Assembly (NCBI GenBank): GCA_016219965.1
Contig: JACRJM010000007.1
Coordinates: 248,001 to 312,000 of the forward strand
From: Candidatus Schekmanbacteria bacterium
Lineage (GTDB): Bacteria; Schekmanbacteria; GWA2-38-11; J061
Length of the DNA stretch: 64,000 nucleotides
Direction of reading: 5' to 3'
The translations under genes were made by a program, and so were the position numbers. The notes beneath the pieces were generated by a model. That model saw nothing but the letters and a program-made list of their open reading frames with translations. It was not told the origin of the DNA and ran no database searches. How positions within the stretch are numbered: position 1 is the stretch's first letter; each line of letters starts with the position of its first letter. Shown piece after piece: positions 51,992 to 61,341 of the stretch.

Positions 51992-54655
51992 TTAGATTTT
52001 TTCTATTCTTGCCGCAAGCTTTTTATAATCCACCTGTCCTGAAACCGGATCAAATGCCCGGTGAGAAACTGCATTAACAAGCCATCTGTTTTTTGCAGGA
52101 TCGGCAGAGTCTGCAACTGAAAGGTTCCACGGCGAGAATAAGTATCCTTTTGGAACTTCAGATCTTGCAGGTTTCACCTTGCTCCTTATGCCGCCTACAC
52201 TTGCCCGTCCTTCATATGAGCCGCGTTTTGTAATAATCCTGATTTTATCGCCGTCCTGTATCCCGTTTTCCCTGGCATCTTCGGGGTGCATCTCAACATA
52301 TTGTTCAGGCACAAGTCTTCTTGTCGTTGCACCGCGTATTGTCTTTGCCGTGTGAAAATGTTCATAAACAATCCCCAGTCCGAGCCAGAAAGGATATTTG
52401 TCCTTCGAAATTTTGCTCCAGTGCTTGCCCCTCACTTCAAAATCAGGAAGTTCCGGCGTCAGCGCCATGTCGCGTGCTTTTTCTATGACATCCATATGGT
52501 CGATCGCATAATAGCCCTTTTCCGTACCAAGCTTTGCGAGCTCCTTGTTTACTTCCTTTCTTTTCGAGTAGTCCTGGCGGCAAAGCTTCATAATCATCTT
52601 GCCATCCTTGTTCCTGAACATTCCGTAAGGTTTCCCGGGCCAGTCGCCTTCCTGTCCCATATAACGGCGCAGCGTGCCCCCTGCTTTTGCCGCTTCGTAT
52701 GTCGGCGCAGGCCATTGAATTCCGCGCAGCATCCTTAACTGGTCATACAAGCCTATGCCATCCTTTTCTCTCACTTCAAGCATCCCGGAAAGATCAGCAT
52801 CAGTCCCCTTTGATGCCTTCACTATCTCTTCAAAAACTTCTTCAGAATCATAAAGCTCCTGTCCTTTGGGATGGAATTTCTTCTTCTTATAAGGGAATAT
52901 TTTCTTTCCATCGAGACCGAGAAGGTTTGCAAGCTTTATCCCCTTGTCTATTGCCATATCAAGGTCAGGCTTGCATTGTTCAAGTCCCTCTATCCCTTTT
53001 CCAACACCATCACAGATATCGAATCTTCTTTCCGAGCTTATGTATGTTCCTCCCTGCCACTCGCCCCACGTCAGAGCAGGCAGGACTACATCCGCAAATG
53101 CGAGATTAGGCGCGTGCCTGTATATGTCCTGGACAACAACAAACATCTTTTTCATTGCTGGCCTTATGAGATTGTTGACATCTGGCTGGTGAATATGGGT
53201 CGTATAGATGTAAAACATAGCTTTAACATCACCCTTTAGCGCTCTTTCAAAGAGCCCTATCATCATGCCGGGATTTTTCAATTCCGATGTTTTTAAAAGC
53301 CTTTCCTTTGGCAGGTTCCAGCACTGTGCTATCCAGTCCCGGTGCTTTTCATTGGGAAGTCCTTCGTTAAAGGGAAGCCTGTTGGTCAGGCCGCCCATAA
53401 GTCTTTCCCCCATAGCATTGGGCTGGCCTGTCATCGAGAATGGTCCTGCCCCTGGTCTGCAAATGTTCCCTGTAAGTGCATGGAGGTTGATTATACTGAT
53501 GACATTATGCTGGCCGTGGATATGCTGATTATAGCCTATCCCCCAGAAGGAGATAACTCCGCCTTTTCCGCGCGCTCTTCCTTTCATTGTGGCATCAGCC
53601 CATTCTGAAGCTGTTTTCCTTATAAGCGCAGGCTCGATCATTGTCCTGTCTTTCACCTGTTCCGGAGAATACTCCTTCTTTATTACATCTATGTACTCCT
53701 GCCATCCGTTCACATTGTCTTTGAGGAACTTGTAATCGATAACCTGCGGATGTTCCGTTATAAGGCAGTGAGCTATCGCATTGAGGCAGGATATGTCGCC
53801 GTTGATCGTAGGGAAATGATAGCTGTTCCTTGGATTGACTGCCTCAAAAGCCTGTACAGTACCGGTTCTCCTCGGATCTGAAACAAGCGTGGGGATATTG
53901 TTCTTCTTCTTATGGTCAGCCACACGCCAGAACACTATAGGATGCGACTCGCGGGGATTATGCCCCCAGAAAGTAATCATGTCAGCCTGCTCGATATCAT
54001 CATAGCAGAGTGGCGGAGTATCAGAGCCAAGTGTTGCTATGTATGCAGTGACTGCGCTTGTCATGCACATACGCGCATTCGCTTCGATGGAATTTGATTG
54101 AACAACTCCTTTCATCAGCTTGTTTTCCATCCACTGGGATTCCACTGTAAGCTGGCCGGAGCCGTATAAACCTATGGAGTTGCCTCCATATTTTTTGATT
54201 AGCGCAGCGGTTTTCTGCGCCACCAGTTCCTCTGCTTCCTCGTATGTCGCCTCTCGCCATACATCGTCGTCAAACCTCCCTTTTGTGGTTGACTCGTATC
54301 CTTTTTCAGGATCAGACATGTCTTTCCTTATGAGAACCTTTGTAAGCCTGTCAACGTAAGTGGGCTCGTCTGCATTAAGACCCTTTATGCACTGGACGCC
54401 TTTATTAGTGGGGTGCTGTTTGTCCGGCACTACACCCAATATCTTTCCTGTCGCAGGATCTGCCTTGATCACTGTTCCGCATCCCACTCCGCAATAGGGG
54501 CACTGGGAAAGCTTTTCAATCAACCCTGTGGCGCCTTTTTCTTCTGCAAGGATTTTCGTAGGGGAAAAAAGCATCCCGTCAAGCCCGAGGCCCACTCCCA
54601 CAGCTGCCGTACCCTTAATAAAATTTCTTCGAGTTATGCTTCCCTTGTTTCCCAT
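51992..54655 (-). CDS. napA: Periplasmic nitrate reductase catalytic subunit, NapA-like
   Basis: An 887-residue molybdopterin enzyme with a twin-arginine signal (SITRRNFIKGTAAVGVG). The [4Fe-4S] cysteines are 52, 55, 59 and 89 (CPYCGVGC, then GVQCIKG). The molybdenum ligand is Cys197 in NARMCMTSAVTAY, as in NapA rather than the Asp of NarG or the Sec/Cys of formate dehydrogenase. GQPNAMGERLMGGL and other MGD contacts are conserved. It should reduce nitrate to nitrite in the periplasm. No napB or napC is nearby; the upstream bc complex and NapGH are the likely electron donors. The length is somewhat above the usual 800-830 residues, and another oxyanion cannot be excluded. Confidence 0.85.
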   Translation of the reverse strand: MGNKGSITRRNFIKGTAAVGVGLGLDGMLFSPTKILAEEKGATGLIEKLSQCPYCGVGCGTVIKADPATGKILGVVPDKQHPTNKGVQCIKGLNADEPTYVDRLTKVLIRKDMSDPEKGYESTTKGRFDDDVWREATYEEAEELVAQKTAALIKKYGGNSIGLYGSGQLTVESQWMENKLMKGVVQSNSIEANARMCMTSAVTAYIATLGSDTPPLCYDDIEQADMITFWGHNPRESHPIVFWRVADHKKKNNIPTLVSDPRRTGTVQAFEAVNPRNSYHFPTINGDISCLNAIAHCLITEHPQVIDYKFLKDNVNGWQEYIDVIKKEYSPEQVKDRTMIEPALIRKTASEWADATMKGRARGKGGVISFWGIGYNQHIHGQHNVISIINLHALTGNICRPGAGPFSMTGQPNAMGERLMGGLTNRLPFNEGLPNEKHRDWIAQCWNLPKERLLKTSELKNPGMMIGLFERALKGDVKAMFYIYTTHIHQPDVNNLIRPAMKKMFVVVQDIYRHAPNLAFADVVLPALTWGEWQGGTYISSERRFDICDGVGKGIEGLEQCKPDLDMAIDKGIKLANLLGLDGKKIFPYKKKKFHPKGQELYDSEEVFEEIVKASKGTDADLSGMLEVREKDGIGLYDQLRMLRGIQWPAPTYEAAKAGGTLRRYMGQEGDWPGKPYGMFRNKDGKMIMKLCRQDYSKRKEVNKELAKLGTEKGYYAIDHMDVIEKARDMALTPELPDFEVRGKHWSKISKDKYPFWLGLGIVYEHFHTAKTIRGATTRRLVPEQYVEMHPEDARENGIQDGDKIRIITKRGSYEGRASVGGIRSKVKPARSEVPKGYLFSPWNLSVADSADPAKNRWLVNAVSHRAFDPVSGQVDYKKLAARIEKI

Positions 54656-54682
54656 TTTATTATTCTCCTCTATTTATTTTAT

Positions 54683-57247
54683 TTATTTGTTCAGTGTTCT
54701 TAAATACGAGATTATGTCATTTACCTCATGGGAGGTGAGCTCAACCACGCCTGACCCGCCTCTTATCATGGGCTTCATGAGGGTCTGATGTCTTCCAAGT
54801 GCCATTGTTGCCTGGAGATAACTGTCAGATGCTGCCGCAAGGAACTTGGCATTGCCAAGCTCAGGGGCAAAGCTGTTTCTTCCTTCTTCGCCGTGACACT
54901 GGGCACAGTTCCTTTCAAAGAGCATCTTTCCTGTAATCGGTGTCCCTACAAGGAGCTTTGGCTTCGGGTCTGTCAGCACTGCTGATCTTCGAAGATAGGC
55001 GATTATGTTGGCAAGCTCCTTTTCCTCAAGGCGTGCAAGTTCATCACCTGTTGCGGATGTCCCTGTAAAGGAACGCATCTCGGTACCGTCCCTTCCCCTT
55101 ACTGCCATTGCCTCTATAAATCCGTCAGTCACGCTGTTAAGGAATCCGGATTTCCCTATGGCAGGACCGATACCTCCTTCTCCGCTTCTGCCGTGGCACT
55201 GTCCGCATACCCTTTCAAATCTTTCTTTTCCAAACTGCGCATCGCCGTCAATGAATGCCGGATTTAAGCTCTCTTCATCATCGAGGAAGGTTCTGATATA
55301 GGCGATTGTATCTTCAATATCTATTTCTGAAATTTCCACAAGTCCGCCTTTCCCCACAAGGTTCGCCCTCATCTGAGTGCCGCTCCTGCCGTAGATTGCC
55401 ATTTCCTTTATAAATGCTTCAGATGTCTGCTTCCAGAAACCATTTCTTCCGATTCCGGGCCCCACACCCCCTTGCCCACGTATCCCATGGCATTGGGCGC
55501 AGATGCGTTTATAAATTTTCTCTCCGTTATATTCAGAGCCTCTGATCTTAATATATGGAAGCTGCTTTTCAGGACCTGCATAAAAAGACTTTATGTAAGA
55601 CACTATATCCGAAATCACCTGCGGCTGGAGATAACTGAAAGCAGGCATTGCTGTTTCTTCGCGCCCTTCTGTTATTACCTTTTTAAGATAACCCCTGCTT
55701 GCGACTCTCAGGAATTCAGGTGATTTCAGGCTTGGCCCGATTTTTCCTTCGGCATTGATCCCATGACAGCCGGCGCAGTTCATCTTGAAATATTCTTTCC
55801 CGTTTGCAACAGAAGTTCCTGCCCCTCCCCTTCCGTTCGCTTTGCCGGCTTCATAGAGCTCTGCTTTCCATGAATTCAGATAACTTATAATATCAGCAAG
55901 CTGTTCCCCTCCGAGGAAGCTCCAGGCGGGCATAGCAGTTCCTTCCCTGCCTTTTGTAAGAGTGTCGTACCAGAAGCGCGGTGTCGACATAGACAGAAGC
56001 TGTGCATTGTTCAATGTAGGGCCAATAAGATCTATCTCGTGTTTGCCGTCGAATCCATGGCAACCGGAACAGTTTGCCATGAACAGCTCTGCGCCGTATT
56101 GCGGATTGCCTCCGGCTTCGATTATTTCCTGATAGGTTGGAGAAGGCACTCTCAATGACTTTATGTAATTTATGATTTTTTCTATCCTCTCCCTGTCCAA
56201 TCCTCCGGCGGTCCCCCATGCAGGCATAGACCCGCTCCCCTTGGAGTTTGTGATTATATATTCAAGCATTGCCCTGTCTGCTATTGCGAGGAACTGCTGG
56301 TTGCCTATGGCAGGGCCTATCTTGTTCCCAAGTTCGGGAAGCTTTGTACCCTCGCCGTCCCTGCCGTGGCAGACCGAACAGAACTCCATGAAGAGCTCGC
56401 GTCCTGTCTCCTCTTTTTGTGCTTCAACAGGAATATACGAAGAAGGAACATTCGATTTTGTCATCCCTTTCAGATAAACAGTGACGGGAAATGCTTCTGC
56501 TTCTGTGAGATGAAAATCCACCATTGCTGAATCCGGAGGCTGTGCCTTAGGCAGAAGAACCGACTCATAGATAAAAGCCGTGTTGTAATTTCCTTTAAAT
56601 CTCTTGAGATACTCATGCAGATTTGGCTCGGTAGCGTGTTTAAGATATATGCTTGCATCAGAAATTAAAGTGAGGTCAGGACCTAGATGACCTCCCACCC
56701 CTTTTATCTTATGGCAGTTCTGACATCCTTTTTCTCTGAATATTTTTTCTCCCCTTGCCGCAACATCTGCGCCTATGTCTCTAAGGTTCTCGTGGCACTT
56801 AAGGCATGATGACTGGACAAATGGCCCCGTGAGCATTGGTCGCTCAACATAAGGAACCCCTATGCCATGGGCATCTCTGGTTTTTGTCGCGATTCCCTGC
56901 CCTTCATGGCAGACGGTGCATCCGTATTTTTCTGTCGGATGTATCTTTAACAGATTTCCGGGATGGGCTGTGAAAGGCTGTGGAGCGTCCGACATAAAAG
57001 GATTTTCAATCCCAAGATGGCAGGCAACACACCTGTCCACTTTGCCGAATGATGATATGTAATTCTGTTCAAGGGAAATATCTTTATCGAGAATGATCTT
57101 TAAGATTGCCTCATCCTTGATTTTTTCCCTGGCAACTTTCTTATACTGCCTCTGATAATATTTCCATTCCGGACGGATATTAATAAAGGCAGCTATAAGC
57201 AGGAGAAGCAGTGCCGCAATACTTGATATTGCAAAAAATTTCCTCAT
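54683..57247 (-). CDS. Ten-heme membrane-anchored cytochrome c of the bc complex
   Basis: An 854-residue protein with one N-terminal membrane helix and ten CxxCH sites at about residues 73, 110, 148, 175, 290, 393, 491, 583, 681 and 781. The first four form an N-terminal multiheme part. The last six are tandem monoheme cytochrome c domains of about 95-105 residues, the first three with SMPAW/AMPAW/AMPAF-type Met ligands and the last three with TQM/TEM/TLM. It directly follows cytochrome b and precedes napA, so it likely takes electrons from the Rieske protein and passes them to NapA or other acceptors along a heme chain. Confidence 0.9.
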   Translation of the reverse strand: MRKFFAISSIAALLLLLIAAFINIRPEWKYYQRQYKKVAREKIKDEAILKIILDKDISLEQNYISSFGKVDRCVACHLGIENPFMSDAPQPFTAHPGNLLKIHPTEKYGCTVCHEGQGIATKTRDAHGIGVPYVERPMLTGPFVQSSCLKCHENLRDIGADVAARGEKIFREKGCQNCHKIKGVGGHLGPDLTLISDASIYLKHATEPNLHEYLKRFKGNYNTAFIYESVLLPKAQPPDSAMVDFHLTEAEAFPVTVYLKGMTKSNVPSSYIPVEAQKEETGRELFMEFCSVCHGRDGEGTKLPELGNKIGPAIGNQQFLAIADRAMLEYIITNSKGSGSMPAWGTAGGLDRERIEKIINYIKSLRVPSPTYQEIIEAGGNPQYGAELFMANCSGCHGFDGKHEIDLIGPTLNNAQLLSMSTPRFWYDTLTKGREGTAMPAWSFLGGEQLADIISYLNSWKAELYEAGKANGRGGAGTSVANGKEYFKMNCAGCHGINAEGKIGPSLKSPEFLRVASRGYLKKVITEGREETAMPAFSYLQPQVISDIVSYIKSFYAGPEKQLPYIKIRGSEYNGEKIYKRICAQCHGIRGQGGVGPGIGRNGFWKQTSEAFIKEMAIYGRSGTQMRANLVGKGGLVEISEIDIEDTIAYIRTFLDDEESLNPAFIDGDAQFGKERFERVCGQCHGRSGEGGIGPAIGKSGFLNSVTDGFIEAMAVRGRDGTEMRSFTGTSATGDELARLEEKELANIIAYLRRSAVLTDPKPKLLVGTPITGKMLFERNCAQCHGEEGRNSFAPELGNAKFLAAASDSYLQATMALGRHQTLMKPMIRGGSGVVELTSHEVNDIISYLRTLNK

Positions 57248-57332
57248 TCTGTTAGCCCTTATCTCTTTTTATGATTTAGAGTCCGCATAGCTTTAAAAAT
57301 AAATTCCCCTGAGATTTTTTAATAAACTGTTA

Positions 57333-58889
57333 TCAGTCAAAATGTATCCCGGGCCACTGGGATTGAAGCCAGAAAAACTCCCAGTTAGGTCCTCTTAAGA
57401 AAGTACCAACATAAGTCAGCACTGCAAAACCTATTACAAAAAGTGTAAACGCCGCAATTGACGCCAGGCGCATAGACCCCGTTTCCTTTAATATTTTGAA
57501 ATACCAGAGGGCAAAGAGCCCTATGATCACCGTTGCAGGATTGATGGCTATTATCACGATCTGGGGAACTCCGGGAAACCAGCTCCTGAGCCAGCCGAAC
57601 TTTATTGTAAACGCTATGAGTACGACGAGCGAGAAGAATCCATAAGCAGCCGAGCGCTTTACAACGGAAATGCCCTTTGAACCTGAAAACCATACCCCTA
57701 CGTCATGAAGCTCTCTGTCAAGGAATGGAATAAGCATAAGCCCCAGCACTGTAATGCTTGGAACAAGGATACCTCCCACAAATGCAGAGTAGCTTACAAG
57801 CTCCTGCAGACCGAGGAAATACCATGGAGCCTTGGCCGGATTCTCCGGGACAGACGGGTTTGCAAGCTCCTTGAGAGGAGCATCAAAGAACAAAGATAAA
57901 AGACTCATTGCCGCAAGGCAGAAAATAAATACCGCCCCTTCTGCAAGCAACACATTTGGCCATGTGGGCACTGTGTCGTCGGAGTAATTGCCTACCTGCG
58001 GAGTATTCCCCCGGATAAGCGACATGAGACCATAAGTCTTGTCCGGATTGGGGCTCTTTTCATCATCCGGGTTTACGGACTCTGTAAACTGCTTGTTGTC
58101 AAGCGGCTTTGAAAGCCCGCCATCCTTTGTAATCCTCCAGAGATGTACGCCTATGAAAATGCTGATGACAATGGGAAGAAATATTACATGGAGGAAATAA
58201 AATCTTATAAGAGAAGGTTCTCCTATGGTGTTGCCGCCTATGATGAGCTGTTTTTGAAGTTTTCCGGGATCAAAGAATTTTGTCACTCCGATTGCGTCAG
58301 TCAGCTCAGTAAGAGAGCCCGCTATGTTAGCGCCTATAGTCATTGCCCAGTATGCAAGCTGGTCATAGGGAAGAAGATAGCCGGTAAAACTCAAAGCAAG
58401 TGTAAGGGAAAGTAGTACCACTCCGATCATCCAGTTAAATTCCCGGGGTGCTTTGTATGAGCCTGTATAGAATACGCGCATCATGTGAAGGAGGACCACA
58501 AGAACCATGCCGTGAGCTGACCATCTGTGAACATTTATTACGAACTTGCCGCCGGTAACCGCATACCTTATGTTCTTTACAGAAGCATAGGCTCCGTCAA
58601 CGTGGGGGATGTAATATATCATCAGCACCACACCGGTAACACCAAGTATAAGAAAAAGGAAAACACACATCAGTCCCAGCCCCAGCGTATATGTGGGCTT
58701 AACCACATGAGAGCTTACACGCGTCGGGTGAAGATGAAGAAAGAAATTCGAGAAAACCGCGGCAGCCTTTTCCCTTTCAGATTCCGGCGGAATATCATGG
58801 CGCGAAAAAGCGTCCCTGAAAGAAAAAGGTATGCGCTTAAAGTTCTCAATAAAAACCGATGCAGCTCCCTTCTTATCTGAAGTTGACAT
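57333..58889 (-). CDS. Cytochrome b of a bc-type complex (fused b6 + subunit IV form)
   Basis: About 518 residues, with the N-terminal four-helix heme part and the C-terminal subunit-IV-like part in one chain. Heme ligands are His pairs in NVHRWSAHGMVLVVLLHMM and FLHVIFLPIVISIFIGVHLW. The Qo-site motif is APWYFLGLQEL in place of the mitochondrial PEWY, as in several anaerobic and nitrite-oxidising lineages. The start at 58889 has AGGAG eight bases upstream; ATG 58895 would be only two bases away from it. It oxidises quinol with the Rieske protein encoded 20 bp upstream. Confidence 0.92.
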   Translation of the reverse strand: MSTSDKKGAASVFIENFKRIPFSFRDAFSRHDIPPESEREKAAAVFSNFFLHLHPTRVSSHVVKPTYTLGLGLMCVFLFLILGVTGVVLMIYYIPHVDGAYASVKNIRYAVTGGKFVINVHRWSAHGMVLVVLLHMMRVFYTGSYKAPREFNWMIGVVLLSLTLALSFTGYLLPYDQLAYWAMTIGANIAGSLTELTDAIGVTKFFDPGKLQKQLIIGGNTIGEPSLIRFYFLHVIFLPIVISIFIGVHLWRITKDGGLSKPLDNKQFTESVNPDDEKSPNPDKTYGLMSLIRGNTPQVGNYSDDTVPTWPNVLLAEGAVFIFCLAAMSLLSLFFDAPLKELANPSVPENPAKAPWYFLGLQELVSYSAFVGGILVPSITVLGLMLIPFLDRELHDVGVWFSGSKGISVVKRSAAYGFFSLVVLIAFTIKFGWLRSWFPGVPQIVIIAINPATVIIGLFALWYFKILKETGSMRLASIAAFTLFVIGFAVLTYVGTFLRGPNWEFFWLQSQWPGIHFD

Positions 58890-58909
58890 GGCCATTGCTC
58901 CTAACGTAA

Positions 58910-59368
58910 TTATATTTTGAACTTCTCCCCGATGGTCACAGTAGCCGCTGTATCAACCATCAGGTATCCTTCAGGCGATAAATATATCTTGAACCAGGGG
59001 AGATTGCGGGGAGCAGGGCCTCCAGCCACAATTCCTTGCTTATCGAACCTGCTGCCGTGACAGGGACATGCAAACCCTGCTGGCGTTTCTCCCACTATAC
59101 ATCCAAGATGCGTGCATATGGCAGATATGGCATAAAGCCCTTCAGGATCTTTGAAAATCATGAGGTTCTTGTCTTCGAGCCTTGTCCCGCCGTCTTTTGT
59201 GAACTCTTCAGGCTTGCCAAGCCTGAAAGACGTTGACGGCTCGTCAAAAACATCGGGCATAAGGAATTTAACAACCCCTGCAACGCTTGCCGCCAGTGTG
59301 AGCCAGAATGAATAGAATCCCGCCTTCTCAATAAAAGTGCGGCGGTCTATCTTTTCTCCGTCATCCAT
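58910..59368 (-). CDS. Rieske [2Fe-2S] protein
   Basis: A 152-residue protein with an N-terminal anchor ([20 protein letters not shown]; the RR may be a Tat signal) and a complete Rieske domain. Cluster ligands are Cys85 and His87 in CTHLGC and Cys101 and His104 in CPCHGS, with Cys90 and Cys103 forming the usual disulfide. The start at 59368 has GGGAG eight bases upstream, inside the codons of a possible earlier ATG at 59389. It accepts electrons from quinol at the cytochrome b Qo site. Confidence 0.95.
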   Translation of the reverse strand: MDDGEKIDRRTFIEKAGFYSFWLTLAASVAGVVKFLMPDVFDEPSTSFRLGKPEEFTKDGGTRLEDKNLMIFKDPEGLYAISAICTHLGCIVGETPAGFACPCHGSRFDKQGIVAGGPAPRNLPWFKIYLSPEGYLMVDTAATVTIGEKFKI

Positions 59369-59431
59369 TTTGCAGACTCCCTTTTTCAAAATTTATACGA
59401 TAATTTTTAAAACAGCTTGGCTGTTCCAGAC

Positions 59432-61321
59432 CTAATATTCTTTTACTGCAAGTTTTTCCTCGAATTTGAACTGCTCCATAGTGATAGCAAGAGCAGGGCA
59501 CCTTTTGGCGCATAGCCCGCACCTGATACACTCTGTTTCATCTTTTATGACTGCACTCCCCTTCCTGGGAGCGTCTTCCCCGTATCTCTTTTTAAGAAGT
59601 GATCCCAGTTTCTCGTCTCCCTTTATCATCTCTACGCGCACTACCCGAAGGCACCTGCGCGGACAGACATCCTCGCAACCCGCGCAGAGTATGCACCTTT
59701 CGCTATGAAATATTGTCTGGATATCGCAGGAATAACAGCGGACTCCCTCAGATACCGCTATGGGAACATCAAAGCTTTTTTCAACAGATATCTTGGTAGA
59801 TTTTTTCCTCTCGTCAGGATGTTCAGAAGGAGGATGTACACGCTTTATTTTGTCATAGGTTTTGTCGCGGTAATAATTTTCAAGAATGGTAAAAGAGGCT
59901 TTCCTTTCAAGGAGGAGTTTCTTCCCTGTTACATATTCAAAGATAGACCTTGCAGCCTTTTTCCCGCTTGCAATGGCATCTATCATGAGCTTTGTTCCAT
60001 GGGCAACATCGCCTGCAACAAAAACATCAGGGGCTGAAGACTGAAGGGTGTCGGGGTCAACGATTATCTGTCCCCTTTCTGTGAGCTTTATATTGTCCCT
60101 TTCAGGACTTATGAATGAAAGGTCTGCCCTTTGTCCTATGGCAAGTATTACCGTATCAGCTTCAAGCGTGGTAAGCTGAGCTTCGTCATAAACAGGAGAG
60201 AACCTCTTGTTCTCATCATATACGGAAAGCACTTTTTTGAATACAACACCTTTTGCCCTGCCGTTCTCGGTTAATATCTCTTTCGGTCCCATGCTGTTGT
60301 AACGGCTTACCCCCTCTTCTTCGCCTTCCCTTATCTCCACGTCATCGGCAGGCATCTCGCAAAGGGACTCCAGACAGCAGAGCATCACTTCCTTTACCTG
60401 CGGCTGGCGCAGGGCAGTTCTGGATATGTCATATTCTTCCTGCCTAAGCACAGTCCGCGCAACGTCATAAGCAACATTGCCGCCCCCTATTACAACGACT
60501 CTCGCCCCAAGTTTTATAGGCTCTCCCAATGACACTGACCTTAAGAAATCAACTCCTCCGATGACTCCTTCCGCATCAACTCCGGGCAGAGGTATCTTGG
60601 CAGATTTCTTGGCGCCTACTGCGATTAAAGTCGCCTTGTGGAGCTGTCTTAATCCTTCAAGAGTTACATTTTTACCAACCTGCATATTGCATATGATGTC
60701 TGCTCCGAGCGCTTTAATCACCTCGACTTCAGCTTCTATAATATTCCGCGGAAGCCTGTATTCAGGAACACCAAGATAGAGCATCCCTGCAGGGACAGAT
60801 TCCATCTCATATATCACAGGCCTTAATCCAAGGAGACATAGGTCATGGGCTGCAGCAAGTCCGGCGGGGCCTGCGCCTATGATGCCGATTTTCTCCCCCT
60901 GCGGTTTTGGTATCTCTTTTCCGCTTAAAAAACTTCTGAGCGAACTTAGTTCCTCTTCAGCCGTACAATCCTGCGGTGAAAGGAAATTTCTGACCCGGTG
61001 GAAGAATTTTTCTGCAAGGTTCCTGTCCGCTTCAAGGTTAAGGCTTTCGATCACAAACCTCTTCAATGCCCTTATGGAAACCGACTCATCAACAGAGCCC
61101 CTGCGGCATGCAGCCTCGCATGGAGCGCCGCAGATTCTGCCGCAAATGGATGCAAGAGGATTCGGTCCCCTTGCTATGAGATAAGCCTGCTCATAATTGC
61201 CTGCGGCGATTGCGCGGACATAACCGCCTGAGTCGGTATGCACCGGACATGCCTGCTGGCATTTTATCTGGTTTTTCCAGTATGAATAGTCTGGTATCTC
61301 TACCTTGTATGTATTCGCCAT
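59432..61321 (-). CDS. GltD-like FAD/NAD(P) oxidoreductase with C-terminal ferredoxin domains
   Basis: A 629-residue protein with an N-terminal Fe-S domain (CQQACPVHTDSGGY, CGRICGAPCEAACRRG), two nucleotide-binding folds (GIIGAGPAGLAAA, VVVIGGGNVAYDVA), the GDVAHG FAD motif and two C-terminal clusters (CILCAGCEDVCP, CIRCGLCAKRCP). This is the glutamate-synthase-small-subunit-like module that brings NAD(P)H electrons to varied partners. Its place between the octaheme cytochrome and the Rieske gene suggests coupling of NAD(P)/ferredoxin to the bc complex, as proposed for some anammox Rieske/cytochrome b complexes. It has no signal peptide, so it should be cytoplasmic. Confidence 0.88.
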   Translation of the reverse strand: MANTYKVEIPDYSYWKNQIKCQQACPVHTDSGGYVRAIAAGNYEQAYLIARGPNPLASICGRICGAPCEAACRRGSVDESVSIRALKRFVIESLNLEADRNLAEKFFHRVRNFLSPQDCTAEEELSSLRSFLSGKEIPKPQGEKIGIIGAGPAGLAAAHDLCLLGLRPVIYEMESVPAGMLYLGVPEYRLPRNIIEAEVEVIKALGADIICNMQVGKNVTLEGLRQLHKATLIAVGAKKSAKIPLPGVDAEGVIGGVDFLRSVSLGEPIKLGARVVVIGGGNVAYDVARTVLRQEEYDISRTALRQPQVKEVMLCCLESLCEMPADDVEIREGEEEGVSRYNSMGPKEILTENGRAKGVVFKKVLSVYDENKRFSPVYDEAQLTTLEADTVILAIGQRADLSFISPERDNIKLTERGQIIVDPDTLQSSAPDVFVAGDVAHGTKLMIDAIASGKKAARSIFEYVTGKKLLLERKASFTILENYYRDKTYDKIKRVHPPSEHPDERKKSTKISVEKSFDVPIAVSEGVRCYSCDIQTIFHSERCILCAGCEDVCPRRCLRVVRVEMIKGDEKLGSLLKKRYGEDAPRKGSAVIKDETECIRCGLCAKRCPALAITMEQFKFEEKLAVKEY

Positions 61322-61341
61322 GCTCTTTAAGATTTAAATTT

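Noticed and set aside
52286-52738. A 150-codon plus-strand open frame opposite napA, and similar frames opposite other long genes
   Set aside because: They have no recognisable protein similarity and lie wholly opposite well-conserved genes.
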